Notes under the pieces: model-generated
Databases searched by the model: none
Seen by the model: only the letters and a program-made list of their open reading frames with translations
What the model was told of the DNA's origin: nothing
Assembly: GCA_964514655.1 (NCBI GenBank)
Contig: CAZEQY010000001.1
Coordinates: 124,001 to 188,000, forward strand
DNA from: SZAS-7 sp964514655
Lineage (GTDB): Bacteria; Chlamydiota; Chlamydiia; Chlamydiales; FEN-1388
Direction of reading: 5' to 3'
DNA length: 64,000 nt
Shown: one piece after another, positions 8,072 to 16,956 of the stretch
Layout: each line of letters opens with the position of its first letter
How positions within the stretch are numbered: position 1 is the first letter of the stretch
Position numbers and translations under genes: made by a program

Positions 8072-9196
8072 TTAAAGCTCTTGATTGAGCATTTTTTGGT
8101 ATAAGAGAGGAAGGGTCTCTGTGCATTGCAGGCGCACTGCTTCTAGTTCTTCAGAAGTGGCAGGTAAGTAAAGGGGCGGCTTGGCAAATGATTTCTTGCG
8201 CTGATTAAGCGAGCCTCCTTCATCTACAGCATGTTCAGGTAGTATCCAATAGCAGTCAAGAAATCGCATTTCTATTGTATTGTTTGTGTATATAAACATA
8301 AAGGCAGCGCGCATTGTTGGATCGTAGAGCTTATCCTCAAACTGTAGAAGATCTGATGAGTAGTATTTTTCTACAATAAATGAATCAGAGCGATCAATTG
8401 CCCAGTAGCTGTAGGATACATCTGGATCCAATTTTAGTATTTTAGTTGGCGTAAGTATATATGCAAGGGTAGCATCTAGATCTTCGGCCGAGACAATGAT
8501 CACACCCTTGCCTAAAAATGCGCTACGGGGCTTTATCACAAAAATATCTGAAGAAATATCGCGCTTTATCTCTTCGGCAAGTGTTGCTGTATACTGTTTT
8601 GAATATAACCCCCACTCAGGCTTTATTCGGGTGAGTTTTTCATCCCCCTGAAAGAGCATTGTCATCTTGTACTTATCAATCCAGTATGTATGCGAAGGCG
8701 CATCTATAACAAGAATCCCCGGATATTTTTGGTGAAATTCTTCGTAATTTTCACTTACTTCAGCTCTTGCAAAGAGCATGCCCTGATAAGACATAATGTC
8801 TGCAGGATCTACAGGCTTTTTTGCTGCACGCGCCAAAAAGTCTTGATCTTTTACAAGAGTAATTTCTGTACAGCCCACCCAAAGCGGAGAATCACTAAGT
8901 AATTGCTTAAGAGGATCGGAAACTATCTGGTAGGGCATCATCCATTTTTTTTGCGGAAATTCGGCAAAAAATTGCTCCACTTTGGGACAGATATTGCCGT
9001 GAGGACCATTCAAAAAGACATCGCCCATAAACTTGGAAAGTATTCCCTGCTGAATTTCGCAGAGTTTTACTCCATGTTCTTTGCTGTACCGAAGATCCGC
9101 CACCATGTACGTAATATCTGCCGGATACTTTGACTCTGCATGAAGAGCAAAAATAGAGGAACCAAAACAAATCATCAAAGTAAAAATCTTATTCAC
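8072..9196 (-). CDS. Exported ATP-grasp-like protein
   Basis: 374 residues beginning with a signal peptide (cleavage expected near residue 20, LHA before ES). The mature part has an ATP-grasp-like pattern: IFVIKPRSAFLGKGVIIV (about 220-237), matching the KPxxxxxGKGV nucleotide-binding strand and loop, then FIVEKYY about 35 residues on, and RAAFMFIY further down. Proteins of this class ligate a carboxylate to an amine or thiol using ATP, and tubulin-tyrosine ligases and glutathione synthetases share the fold. The N-terminal YMVADLRYS/VKLCEIQQG block is not one I can tie to a known enzyme. Export of an ATP-dependent ligase is unusual and fits the other exported enzymes here. Confidence 0.7.
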   Translation of the reverse strand: MNKIFTLMICFGSSIFALHAESKYPADITYMVADLRYSKEHGVKLCEIQQGILSKFMGDVFLNGPHGNICPKVEQFFAEFPQKKWMMPYQIVSDPLKQLLSDSPLWVGCTEITLVKDQDFLARAAKKPVDPADIMSYQGMLFARAEVSENYEEFHQKYPGILVIDAPSHTYWIDKYKMTMLFQGDEKLTRIKPEWGLYSKQYTATLAEEIKRDISSDIFVIKPRSAFLGKGVIIVSAEDLDATLAYILTPTKILKLDPDVSYSYWAIDRSDSFIVEKYYSSDLLQFEDKLYDPTMRAAFMFIYTNNTIEMRFLDCYWILPEHAVDEGGSLNQRKKSFAKPPLYLPATSEELEAVRLQCTETLPLLYQKMLNQEL

Positions 9197-9343
9197 ACGC
9201 AGTTCTCATGGGTTAAATCCTGTTAGACTAGCCCATACATTTCTTTGTAGTCAACTTATTGAGTGCATAACTACAAAAGATTTTTCTTGCATATTTTTTT
9301 GACACATGCTTTTCTTGATTGCTACCAAAAAATGGTTTCAACA

Positions 9344-10975
9344 ATGAAAGCAAAAACTCTCTCGCTGATGCTTGGATTAATCTCTCTTGCATGCAAATTG
9401 CCAGCAGAAGCAAAAGGCCCTGTGGTATACATGGGAACAAAAACTTTACAAGAATCCCCTAATGCAACACTGTCTAAAAAATGTAAAATTTGCCCAACCG
9501 GGCCAACCGGACCTACAGGTGCTCATGGAGACCGAGGTCCAACAGGATCTCAGGGAGTAAGGGGCATCACAGGTGCTACTGGCGCTACGGGCGCAAGCGG
9601 AACATCAGGCCAGCAAGGCGCGACAGGTGCCCCTGGTGCAACAGGCTCTACTGGTCCAACAGGCCCTACTGGTGCTACTGGAGCTCCTGGAGCAACGGGT
9701 GCAACCGGCCAGGCAGGAGCAGCTGGTGCTACCGGACCAACAGGACCCACCGGTGCTACAGGTGCAACAGGCCCCACTGGTAACACGGGCGCTACCGGTC
9801 CTACAAGTGATACTGGCGCAACAGGAGCACCAGGGCCCACAGGCGATATAGGTGCTACAGGCGCCACGGGTGACACTGGCACAACGGGTGCAACAGGTCC
9901 CACAGGAGTAGGTCCTACCGGAGATGCTGGTGTTACAGGAGCTACAGGCCCTGCAGGACAAAATGCCGCCGTTTCATCCGTATTGTTATGGAGCACATCA
10001 AACCAGCCAAAAGAGGTAGACAATACAAGTCCCGTATTTGAACAAATGGGCTTTGAACAACCTATCATTGGTCCTGGAACAGATTGGGTCGTTAATCCAT
10101 CTGCGATAGAATCAACAGGCACCGCTTCAATTACGAGCGGATCAACCAGCATCACATTGACGGTAACGTCTGGTACAGTTCTTCTCAACACCTATATCAC
10201 CGGTACCGGCATTGTTCCGGGGACAATCATCCAGTCACAAACATCTGGCACACCAGGTGGTTCTGGAGTGTATGTGGTCAACAATATGCAAACACAAACG
10301 TTAGGATCAGTGCCATTTGATACACTGCAGTATAACACCTTTTCATCAAACAGTTCGGGCTGGTATCTGATCACATATAAATTTGACATTCGTGCATCAG
10401 GAGCCGGAAATGTTATGCGCGCTGGCGCTGCTTTGTTACTGGATAATATACAAGTTCCCGGTTCTGGTACTGCTGCACAATCTCCTGCTACAGTCCATCA
10501 ATATTCTATAGCAAACACAGTTCTCGTACAGTACACAGCCGGCCAAAAACTTGCTCTTCAATGGTGGGCTGGGCTGTATTCTACCTTTACTACATTGCAA
10601 ACAACCGTTGTCGGATTATCAATTGGGCCAAATGCAAGTACAGTAGAATCACCGTGGGTTCCATCTCAACTAAGTCCAGTCGCTGCAAATACAACAGTCG
10701 TTACTACAACAGTTAATTTACCAGCTACAACGATAAATGTTTCATCAACCACTGGTTTTGCATCGTCAGGAACAATTTATGCAGTTACCTCTGGTGGCTT
10801 GCAAGCTATTACATACACCGGAACAACAGCAACATCATTTACAGGATGTTCGGGAGGATCAGGAACATTGTATAGTACCGCATCAAATGCTCGTACAACG
10901 ATTTCTGATAATCCCAATGGTGTGTTTGAAGAAGCAACCGCAACAATGGTAATCACGCGTCTTGTGACGCTTTAG
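9344..10975 (+). CDS. Collagen-like surface protein 1
   Basis: About 543 residues from the ATG at 9344, chosen because both downstream paralogues start at the same MKA(K/T)xLSLML signal peptide. Upstream in-frame ATGs (9332, 9263) are less likely. After the signal peptide come a Cys-containing CKICP neck, then about 51 Gly-X-Y triplets rich in GPT and GAT, with one G-to-S break (GPTSDT) and one 2-residue slip (GPTGVGPT). A C-terminal head of about 340 residues follows. The head has the WYLITYKFDI strand typical of TNF/C1q-like jelly rolls and ends ATMVITRLVTL. It probably forms a trimeric surface fibre with a globular tip. First of three tandem copies, 35 bases before the next. Confidence 0.85.
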   Translation: MKAKTLSLMLGLISLACKLPAEAKGPVVYMGTKTLQESPNATLSKKCKICPTGPTGPTGAHGDRGPTGSQGVRGITGATGATGASGTSGQQGATGAPGATGSTGPTGPTGATGAPGATGATGQAGAAGATGPTGPTGATGATGPTGNTGATGPTSDTGATGAPGPTGDIGATGATGDTGTTGATGPTGVGPTGDAGVTGATGPAGQNAAVSSVLLWSTSNQPKEVDNTSPVFEQMGFEQPIIGPGTDWVVNPSAIESTGTASITSGSTSITLTVTSGTVLLNTYITGTGIVPGTIIQSQTSGTPGGSGVYVVNNMQTQTLGSVPFDTLQYNTFSSNSSGWYLITYKFDIRASGAGNVMRAGAALLLDNIQVPGSGTAAQSPATVHQYSIANTVLVQYTAGQKLALQWWAGLYSTFTTLQTTVVGLSIGPNASTVESPWVPSQLSPVAANTTVVTTTVNLPATTINVSSTTGFASSGTIYAVTSGGLQAITYTGTTATSFTGCSGGSGTLYSTASNARTTISDNPNGVFEEATATMVITRLVTL

Positions 10976-11010
10976 ACTTAAAAATTTTTTAAATTAAACC
11001 GTTACTGAAT

Positions 11011-12627
11011 ATGAAAGCTAAAATCCTCTCCTTAATGCTGGGCACGATGACTCTACTGTTAGAAGCATCTGCCGTTGCAAAAAGCCCCACGGCGCCTAAA
11101 ACTCACACAGAATGTCCCAACTGCACATTCTGTGATGTCTGCCCTACCTGCCCTTCAGGGCCAACAGGCCCCATTGGACCTACTGGCCCCAAAGGGCCGC
11201 GAGGCTCAAAAGGAACTGCCGGTGCTACCGGCGCAACTGGAGCGACAGGAGCTGCAGGCCTCACGGGTCCATCCGGTGCTACTGGTGCAGCAGGAACTTC
11301 AGCTACCGGAACTACTGGAGCAACAGGTGCAACGGGCACTACTGGTGCATCTGGCGCAACCGGAACAGCTGGAGCAACAGGAATAACTGGAGCAACAGGC
11401 GATACTGGCTTCATAGGCATGATGGGAGACACGGGCGATACTGGCCCAACTGGTGCTACAGGAATAACAGGACCCACAGGTGCTACTGGCGAGACGGGCG
11501 CAACGGGTGCCACTGGTGCCACCGGCTCAGTTGGAGATACTGGAGCTACTGGCCCTACTGGCGCCACAGGAGCTACCGGTCCAACGGGAGCAACAGGCCC
11601 TGCAGGACCAAATTCTGCCCACTCATCTGTATTGTTATGGAGTACTGCAAATCAACCAAAAGAGATAGACAATACAAATCCTGTATTTGAGCTAGTTGGC
11701 TTTGAACAACCTATTATTGGTCCAGGAACAGATTGGTTTGTGAATCCATCTGCTATACAATCTTCCGGAACAGCAACAAGCGCGGGCGGCACGACAATCA
11801 CTTTGACGGTCACATCAGGCACTGTAAGTATCGGTACTTATATTACAGGAATTGGCATTGTTCCAGGGACTATCATCGAATCACAGACAACCGGCTCGCC
11901 AGGTGGTTCTGGTGATTATGTTGTAAACAATTCTCAAGTAGCCTTTACATCTATTGCATTTGATACTTTGCAGTATAACACCTTTTCATCAAGCAATTCC
12001 GGCTGGTATCTGATCACATATAAATTTGATATTCGCGCAGCAGGAGGAGCTTCCGGAGAGCGCATGCGTGCAGCTGCAGCTTTGCTACTAGATGGTTTAG
12101 AAGTTCCAGGATCTGGTTCTGCTGCACAATCTCCAGACACTAACGACCACCAATATTCTATATCAAACACAATTCTCGTACAGTATACTGCCGGCCAGAA
12201 ACTTGGTCTACAGTGGTGGGCGGGAATTTATTTTCCTGATCCTACATTACTGACAAGCGTTAATGGATTATCAATTGGCCCAAATCCATCTAGCGCAGAA
12301 TCACCGTGGATTCCATCTCAACTTAATCCAGTTAATGCAAATACAACAGTTGTTTCTGCAACAGTCACACTACCTGCTACGACGATATCTGTCACATCTA
12401 CTGCTGGGTTTGCTTCATCCGGTACTATTTATGCTGTTACTTCTGGTGGCTTACAGACCATTACCTATACCGGAACAACACCAACTTCATTCACGGGTTG
12501 CTCTGGAGGATCAGGAACACTATATAACACTGCTTCTAATCAGATGACCACGATCTCTGATAATGCTAATGGTGTCTATGAAGAAGCCACCGCAACAATG
12601 GTAATTACGCGTCTTGTGACGCTTTAA
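11011..12627 (+). CDS. Collagen-like surface protein 2
   Basis: 538 residues with the same plan as its neighbours. It has a signal peptide, a Cys-rich neck (CPNCTFCDVCPTCP, five Cys, the richest of the three), and about 50 Gly-X-Y triplets with one 2-residue slip (GTSATGTT). The head domain is closely similar to copy 1 from SSVLLWST to ATMVITRLVTL. Charged triplets (GPK, GPR, GSK) are concentrated at the N-terminal end of the collagen stretch, a common feature of trimer registration. The Cys neck could lock the trimer by disulfides. It is separated by 35 and 32 bases from the flanking copies, so the three are one operon. Confidence 0.88.
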   Translation: MKAKILSLMLGTMTLLLEASAVAKSPTAPKTHTECPNCTFCDVCPTCPSGPTGPIGPTGPKGPRGSKGTAGATGATGATGAAGLTGPSGATGAAGTSATGTTGATGATGTTGASGATGTAGATGITGATGDTGFIGMMGDTGDTGPTGATGITGPTGATGETGATGATGATGSVGDTGATGPTGATGATGPTGATGPAGPNSAHSSVLLWSTANQPKEIDNTNPVFELVGFEQPIIGPGTDWFVNPSAIQSSGTATSAGGTTITLTVTSGTVSIGTYITGIGIVPGTIIESQTTGSPGGSGDYVVNNSQVAFTSIAFDTLQYNTFSSSNSGWYLITYKFDIRAAGGASGERMRAAAALLLDGLEVPGSGSAAQSPDTNDHQYSISNTILVQYTAGQKLGLQWWAGIYFPDPTLLTSVNGLSIGPNPSSAESPWIPSQLNPVNANTTVVSATVTLPATTISVTSTAGFASSGTIYAVTSGGLQTITYTGTTPTSFTGCSGGSGTLYNTASNQMTTISDNANGVYEEATATMVITRLVTL

Positions 12628-12659
12628 GAGTAAAAAATTTAAAATAAGCGTTAGTGATT

Positions 12660-14231
12660 ATGAAAGCTACATTTCTCTCCTTGATGCTAAGCATGATGCC
12701 TCTTACGGTACACGCATCACATCAAACCTGTCCAATATGCCCCACAGGACCAACTGGCCCTACTGGCCCTTTGGGCCCAGAAGGGGCGCGAGGCAAGCGA
12801 GGTCCTAGCGGTGCTACAGGTGCTACTGGCCCTACTGGCGCTGCTGGTACAAATGGTGCTACCGGTCCTACTGGAGCTACCGGCGCTGCAGGTGCAACAG
12901 GAGCTACAGGAGCAACGGGCCCAACAGGGCTAGCAGGAGCTACTGGTGCGACAGGCACTCCGGGTGCAACAGGTGCTACTGGTGAAACTGGAGCAATGGG
13001 AGCCACTGGGGAAAAAGGTGCAACAGGAGCGACGGGCCCTACTGGAGCCACTGGTGCTGCAGGAGCAACAGGGACAACGGGAGAAACAGGAGTCACAGGA
13101 ACAACCGGCGCTACAGGCGAAACAGGTGCGACAGGTGCAACTGGCCCCTCAATGACAGGAGCAACAGGTGCAACAGGAGCTACTGGCCCTACAGGCCCTG
13201 AGGGAGAAAATGCCGCCATTTCATCAATATTATTATGGAGCACGGCGAGCCAGCCCAAAGAGATAGGCAATACAAATCCCGTATTTGACCAAGTTGGATT
13301 CGAACAGCCTATGATAGGTCCTGGAACAGATTGGGTTGTTAATCCATCCGTGATAGAATCTACCGGCACAGCATCAATTACAAGCGGATCAACAACAGTT
13401 ACGTTAACTGTAACATCTGGCACCGTTAATGTGGGCTCCTATATTACCGGTAGCGGCATCGTTCCGGGAACAATCATCGAATCACAAACATCAGGCCCAA
13501 CAGGCGGCTCTGGAGATTACGTTGTTAACAATACGCAAACGCAAACGTTAGCAGCAGTTTCATTTGACACATTACAGTACAACACCTTTTCATCAAGCAA
13601 TTCTGGCTGGTATCTGATCACATATAAATTTGATATCCGTGCAGGATCAGGAACTGCAGGAAATTCTATGCGCGCAGGTGCTGCGTTATTATTGGATGGT
13701 TTAGAAGTTCCAGGTTCAGGAACGGCGGCGCAATCACCATATAGTAACAACCACCAATACTCTATATCAAATACCGTTCTCGTAGAGTACACAGCGGGCC
13801 AAAAACTTGCTCTTCAATGGTGGGCTGGAGTTTATAATGGCAATACATTAGCAACAGGAGTTGCAGGTTTGTCAATTGGCCCAAATACAACTACAGCAGA
13901 GGCTCCGTGGATTCCTGCTCAGCTTAGTAATGTAGCTGCCAATACAACAGCTGTCACATCAACCGTCACACTTCCTGCTGCAACGATACCTGTCACATCT
14001 ACCACTGGTTTTGCCGCATCAGGAACTATTTATGCTGTTACTTCTGGCGGCTTGCAAGCAATCGCGTATACAGGAACAACGCCGACATCCTTTACAGGAT
14101 GTTCTGGCGGTTCAGGAACACTGTCTGATACCGCTTCAAACACTCGTGCCACGATCTCTGATAATGCTAATGGAGTCTTTGAAGAAGCCACCGCAACAAT
14201 GGTTATTACTCGTATTGTTTCGCTTCCATAA
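12660..14231 (+). CDS. Collagen-like surface protein 3
   Basis: About 523 residues from ATG 12660. A GTG two codons upstream is possible, but the MKATFLSLML start matches the paralogues. It has a signal peptide, a CPICP neck, and about 51 Gly-X-Y triplets with one slip (GPSMTGAT). Charged triplets (GPE, GAR, GKR) sit at the start. The head is again homologous, ending ATMVITRIVSLP. The three heads differ mainly in surface-type positions (for example YSTFTTLQT / YFPDPTLLT / YNGNTLATG after WWAG), the pattern expected for antigenic or ligand diversification. Last gene of the operon, followed by a stem-loop. Confidence 0.88.
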   Translation: MKATFLSLMLSMMPLTVHASHQTCPICPTGPTGPTGPLGPEGARGKRGPSGATGATGPTGAAGTNGATGPTGATGAAGATGATGATGPTGLAGATGATGTPGATGATGETGAMGATGEKGATGATGPTGATGAAGATGTTGETGVTGTTGATGETGATGATGPSMTGATGATGATGPTGPEGENAAISSILLWSTASQPKEIGNTNPVFDQVGFEQPMIGPGTDWVVNPSVIESTGTASITSGSTTVTLTVTSGTVNVGSYITGSGIVPGTIIESQTSGPTGGSGDYVVNNTQTQTLAAVSFDTLQYNTFSSSNSGWYLITYKFDIRAGSGTAGNSMRAGAALLLDGLEVPGSGTAAQSPYSNNHQYSISNTVLVEYTAGQKLALQWWAGVYNGNTLATGVAGLSIGPNTTTAEAPWIPAQLSNVAANTTAVTSTVTLPAATIPVTSTTGFAASGTIYAVTSGGLQAIAYTGTTPTSFTGCSGGSGTLSDTASNTRATISDNANGVFEEATATMVITRIVSLP

Positions 14232-14248
14232 ACTAAACGAAATCTCGA

Positions 14249-14276
14249 AGCCGCCCTCTTTTCAAAGAGGGTGGCT
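14249..14276 (+). terminator. Stem-loop ending the collagen-like operon
   Basis: AGCCGCCCTCTT, a TTCA loop and AAGAGGGTGGCT form a 12-bp stem with a single wobble/mismatch, 18 bases after the stop of the third collagen-like gene. No long T-run follows. It sits between convergent genes and may act for both. Confidence 0.65.
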
Positions 14277-14332
14277 TATGCACTAATGACGGCTCTGTTA
14301 ATAAGATACCTCGATCACAATCTACAACGCTA

Positions 14333-16207
14333 TTACCGGCTCGGTGCGTTTATTTTCCAGACAAGCTGTGAACCAGGTGCTGTGACGTAAAGAGTTTTGG
14401 GACACTCCTTATCAACTGCTACTTGCGCGATTAGACCTGCTGGAAAGGTCTGGCGAGGAACTCGCTGATTGAGCCGGCCCAATTTATCGATGATACGTTT
14501 TGTGGCGCCTGTTGTTACATCAACAGAAAAAAGCGAGCTTGTACTCTCTTGAAGGAAAAGCAGCTTTGTTTCATCCACATCTAAAGAGATGCCCTGAATA
14601 GATACAAGGCCGGTTTTGATCACGCTATCTGAAAACACTTCAGTAATTGTTCCGCCAAAATAATCTGACACATAGAGATTCTGCTCATCAGAGCTAAGCG
14701 CAAGCGATACCGGAAAAATAAGTGTATTCAGCAAAGTAGTGGTGTTTATCACCTGAAGCGAACCGTCAATGTCTACCCTCTGTACAACGCCTTGCCCTGT
14801 AAGTGCATCAACGCCAGCAATAAAGATAGACGAACCATCACTATTTGCAACTGCAGCAAATGGCAAGACGCTGCCGGTCAAGAAATACGATTGTAAACTA
14901 AGCTGTAGCTGCTTTTCTTCATTTTTACTGAAGATAGCAATGCGCCCTGTGGGAAAAGGAGAACTAACAAGCAATTTGTTATCGGGAAAGTTGGAGACTC
15001 CAAAGATACCCATGATAGTACCAAAATTAAAGTCTTCTACTTCTGTCCATTCTGATTGTGTAATAGACTGTTTTTGTTTGCCGCTGCACGCATCGTATAC
15101 GCCAAGAACAAATGCTTTTCCAAGTAAAAGATCCTTTCCATCTACCATAAGCCCTGTCACAGTGCCTAAGCCACCTCTACTTATTACCTCCTTAGAGCAA
15201 TCCAATTCATCCAAAAAGGCCATAGGCCCTCCAGCATATACCACATGGCTTTTTCTCGGGCTCACAGAAAGCGAGTCTATAAGGACCTGGCATCGCTTTT
15301 TCAATTCGGTCTTGCCTGTTATAAGGTTGTTGATGCGATAGATGTTTCCAAAAAATGATGACACCCATAGGCGTCCTTGACTATCAAATTCGCAGCTACT
15401 TGGTCCATAAATTGGGTATTTATCAGAAGGCACGATAGTGAAAACGCCGGTATCTGCATTGATCTTTACAACGTCTCCTGTGAAGAAGCGCGGACCATAA
15501 ATATACAGCTGTCCACTCTCATTACGTGTAGTGAAATTTTCTAAAGATCCTCCAAATTCGAGGTTGTCCGTTCCTGGAATTATTGCAGAAGTCACAGCAT
15601 TTGGATTAGGATCTGCAAAATTAAAAATCTCGTAAACGGCATTACCAAATGGAACAGGGTTGTTGATTTGCGATACAAACAGTCGTGTGCCATCGGGAGA
15701 AAAGGCAATGCCATTTGTAAAGCCAACCTGGTATGGACCTGAATTAAGTACGATATCTTGAGAACCATCCGGAAAAATACGCCCAATTCCACCGGCAGGC
15801 GATATAACCGTATAGTAAATCGTTCCGCGCTCAACTCCTGCTAGGTCAACAGCAGTATCCGGACCAATAGCAATAGCATCCACACTTACATCGGAACCAG
15901 CAATGGTGTCAATTTTCTCAATAACATCACCAGTTTTGCGGTTGAGTATGAGCACTTGTCCATTAATTAAATCTCCTACATAGACAATGTTATCATTAAC
16001 TCTAAACTTGTCAAAGCTTGGTCCTGCAGCCCAATTAAATGTCTCAGCCGGTTTTACGAGAACCTGTTTCGTAGTTTTGACTGACTTTGCAAGAAGATGT
16101 GATTCTGCACACCCAAAACCCAACCCAAAGAACACCATAAAGGCAAATATGATATGACTGCTCAAGGTAACCCCACTTTGTCTATTACGATTGTTCATAA
16201 TATACAT
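14333..16207 (-). CDS. Exported beta-propeller (NHL/SMP-30-like) protein
   Basis: About 624 residues from the ATG at 16207, which has GGAA nine bases upstream. An ATG at 16252 would add 15 residues, and ATG 16198 is also possible. A hydrophobic export segment (about residues 20-35, ending GFGCAES) is followed by repeated blades. Typical blade strings are VYVGDLINGQVLILNRKTGDV, IAFSPDGTRLFVSQ, CEFDSQGRLWVSSFFGNIYRI and LSSDEQNLYVSDYFGGTITEV (each shown in part). This is the pattern of NHL/YVTN six- to twelve-blade propellers, which serve as binding scaffolds or lactonases. No catalytic site is assigned. Probably surface or periplasmic. Convergent with the collagen-like operon. Confidence 0.8.
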   Translation of the reverse strand: MYIMNNRNRQSGVTLSSHIIFAFMVFFGLGFGCAESHLLAKSVKTTKQVLVKPAETFNWAAGPSFDKFRVNDNIVYVGDLINGQVLILNRKTGDVIEKIDTIAGSDVSVDAIAIGPDTAVDLAGVERGTIYYTVISPAGGIGRIFPDGSQDIVLNSGPYQVGFTNGIAFSPDGTRLFVSQINNPVPFGNAVYEIFNFADPNPNAVTSAIIPGTDNLEFGGSLENFTTRNESGQLYIYGPRFFTGDVVKINADTGVFTIVPSDKYPIYGPSSCEFDSQGRLWVSSFFGNIYRINNLITGKTELKKRCQVLIDSLSVSPRKSHVVYAGGPMAFLDELDCSKEVISRGGLGTVTGLMVDGKDLLLGKAFVLGVYDACSGKQKQSITQSEWTEVEDFNFGTIMGIFGVSNFPDNKLLVSSPFPTGRIAIFSKNEEKQLQLSLQSYFLTGSVLPFAAVANSDGSSIFIAGVDALTGQGVVQRVDIDGSLQVINTTTLLNTLIFPVSLALSSDEQNLYVSDYFGGTITEVFSDSVIKTGLVSIQGISLDVDETKLLFLQESTSSLFSVDVTTGATKRIIDKLGRLNQRVPRQTFPAGLIAQVAVDKECPKTLYVTAPGSQLVWKINAPSR

Positions 16208-16370
16208 TGTATTTTTTTCCAACAGGAACCTACGCTGAAAGAGTTGGAACATAAGCGCCTGTAAAATTTCCTGCGGGTAACATTAAGTTGCACTAAAATA
16301 ATTTGGATGATAGAACACTGTCGTTGTGACGGCCAATAGCTTTTGCGACCTAAACATACAGGAGAAAATT

Positions 16371-16922
16371 ATGCACTTACTACGCCTTGCGCTTCAGCTG
16401 CTTGCGGTTCTTATGATTCCAAGCATGCTTTTTGCAGATTGCAAATGCGATGCTCCAAAAGGATCAACGCTTCGCTGCTATAGCATTAATGAACGCTCTC
16501 TGTCCCCTCCAGGACGTAGCAAATTCTCAATTGTCGACCATACCGGCTGCAAAGTGGGATATACAGAAGCAATTTTGAGCAATACCTTTACAGAAAGATG
16601 GGTGACAAAGGACGGAAAACTCGAAATTGAGTTTACGGAAGATAATGCACTTCTTAGCACTTTTGCCATACAAGATGCAGTAGATGCCTTTCCAGAAGCC
16701 GCTGCATACGTTATCTCTAACCCGGATGCTCAAGTATGGGTATTTACAGGAAATCACCACAAAGATGATCCAAATGTACTTAGCTGGAAAGCAAAAGGTG
16801 ATTTTAAAAAGTGCGACTACGTCGAAGTACGTTGCGCATTTGTAGTATTAAATCTAGATACAGTGCCATACTTCAAACAATGTCTTGGTTGCCACTGGTT
16901 CTTTAATAACACGAATTTGTAA
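16371..16922 (+). CDS. Small secreted protein, unknown
   Basis: 183 residues from ATG 16371, chosen because AGGAGA stands seven bases upstream and a signal peptide begins there (residues 1-21, ending LFA before DC). The mature part has eight or so Cys, including a DCKCD start and CAFV...CLGCHWF end, suggesting disulfide bonds. The middle reads DAVDAFPEAAAYVISNPDAQVWVFTG (shown only to identify the strand/helix alternation). I do not recognise a family. It is an isolated gene ending at a strong stem-loop. Confidence 0.7.
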   Translation: MHLLRLALQLLAVLMIPSMLFADCKCDAPKGSTLRCYSINERSLSPPGRSKFSIVDHTGCKVGYTEAILSNTFTERWVTKDGKLEIEFTEDNALLSTFAIQDAVDAFPEAAAYVISNPDAQVWVFTGNHHKDDPNVLSWKAKGDFKKCDYVEVRCAFVVLNLDTVPYFKQCLGCHWFFNNTNL

Positions 16923-16928
16923 AATAAC

Positions 16929-16956
16929 GTAGTCAGGGCAAAATAGCCCTGACTAC
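16929..16956. terminator. Bidirectional stem-loop between convergent genes
   Basis: GTAGTCAGGGC, an AAAATA loop and GCCCTGACTAC form a perfect 11-bp stem. The oppC stop codon lies inside the right arm, and the left arm starts 7 bases after the small secreted gene. On the minus strand it is followed by GTTATTTT, so it should serve oppC best. Confidence 0.8.

Noticed and set aside
9299..9327. TTGACA upstream of the first collagen-like gene as a promoter
   Set aside because: No acceptable -10 at 16-18 bases (CTACCA). The real promoter may be further upstream but was not identifiable.
9550..13423. Long minus-strand reading frames of PVAPVGPV type opposite the collagen-like genes
   Set aside because: They are shadows: Gly-X-Y codons read backwards give Pro/Val/Ala repeats without stops. 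No signal, start site or family support.
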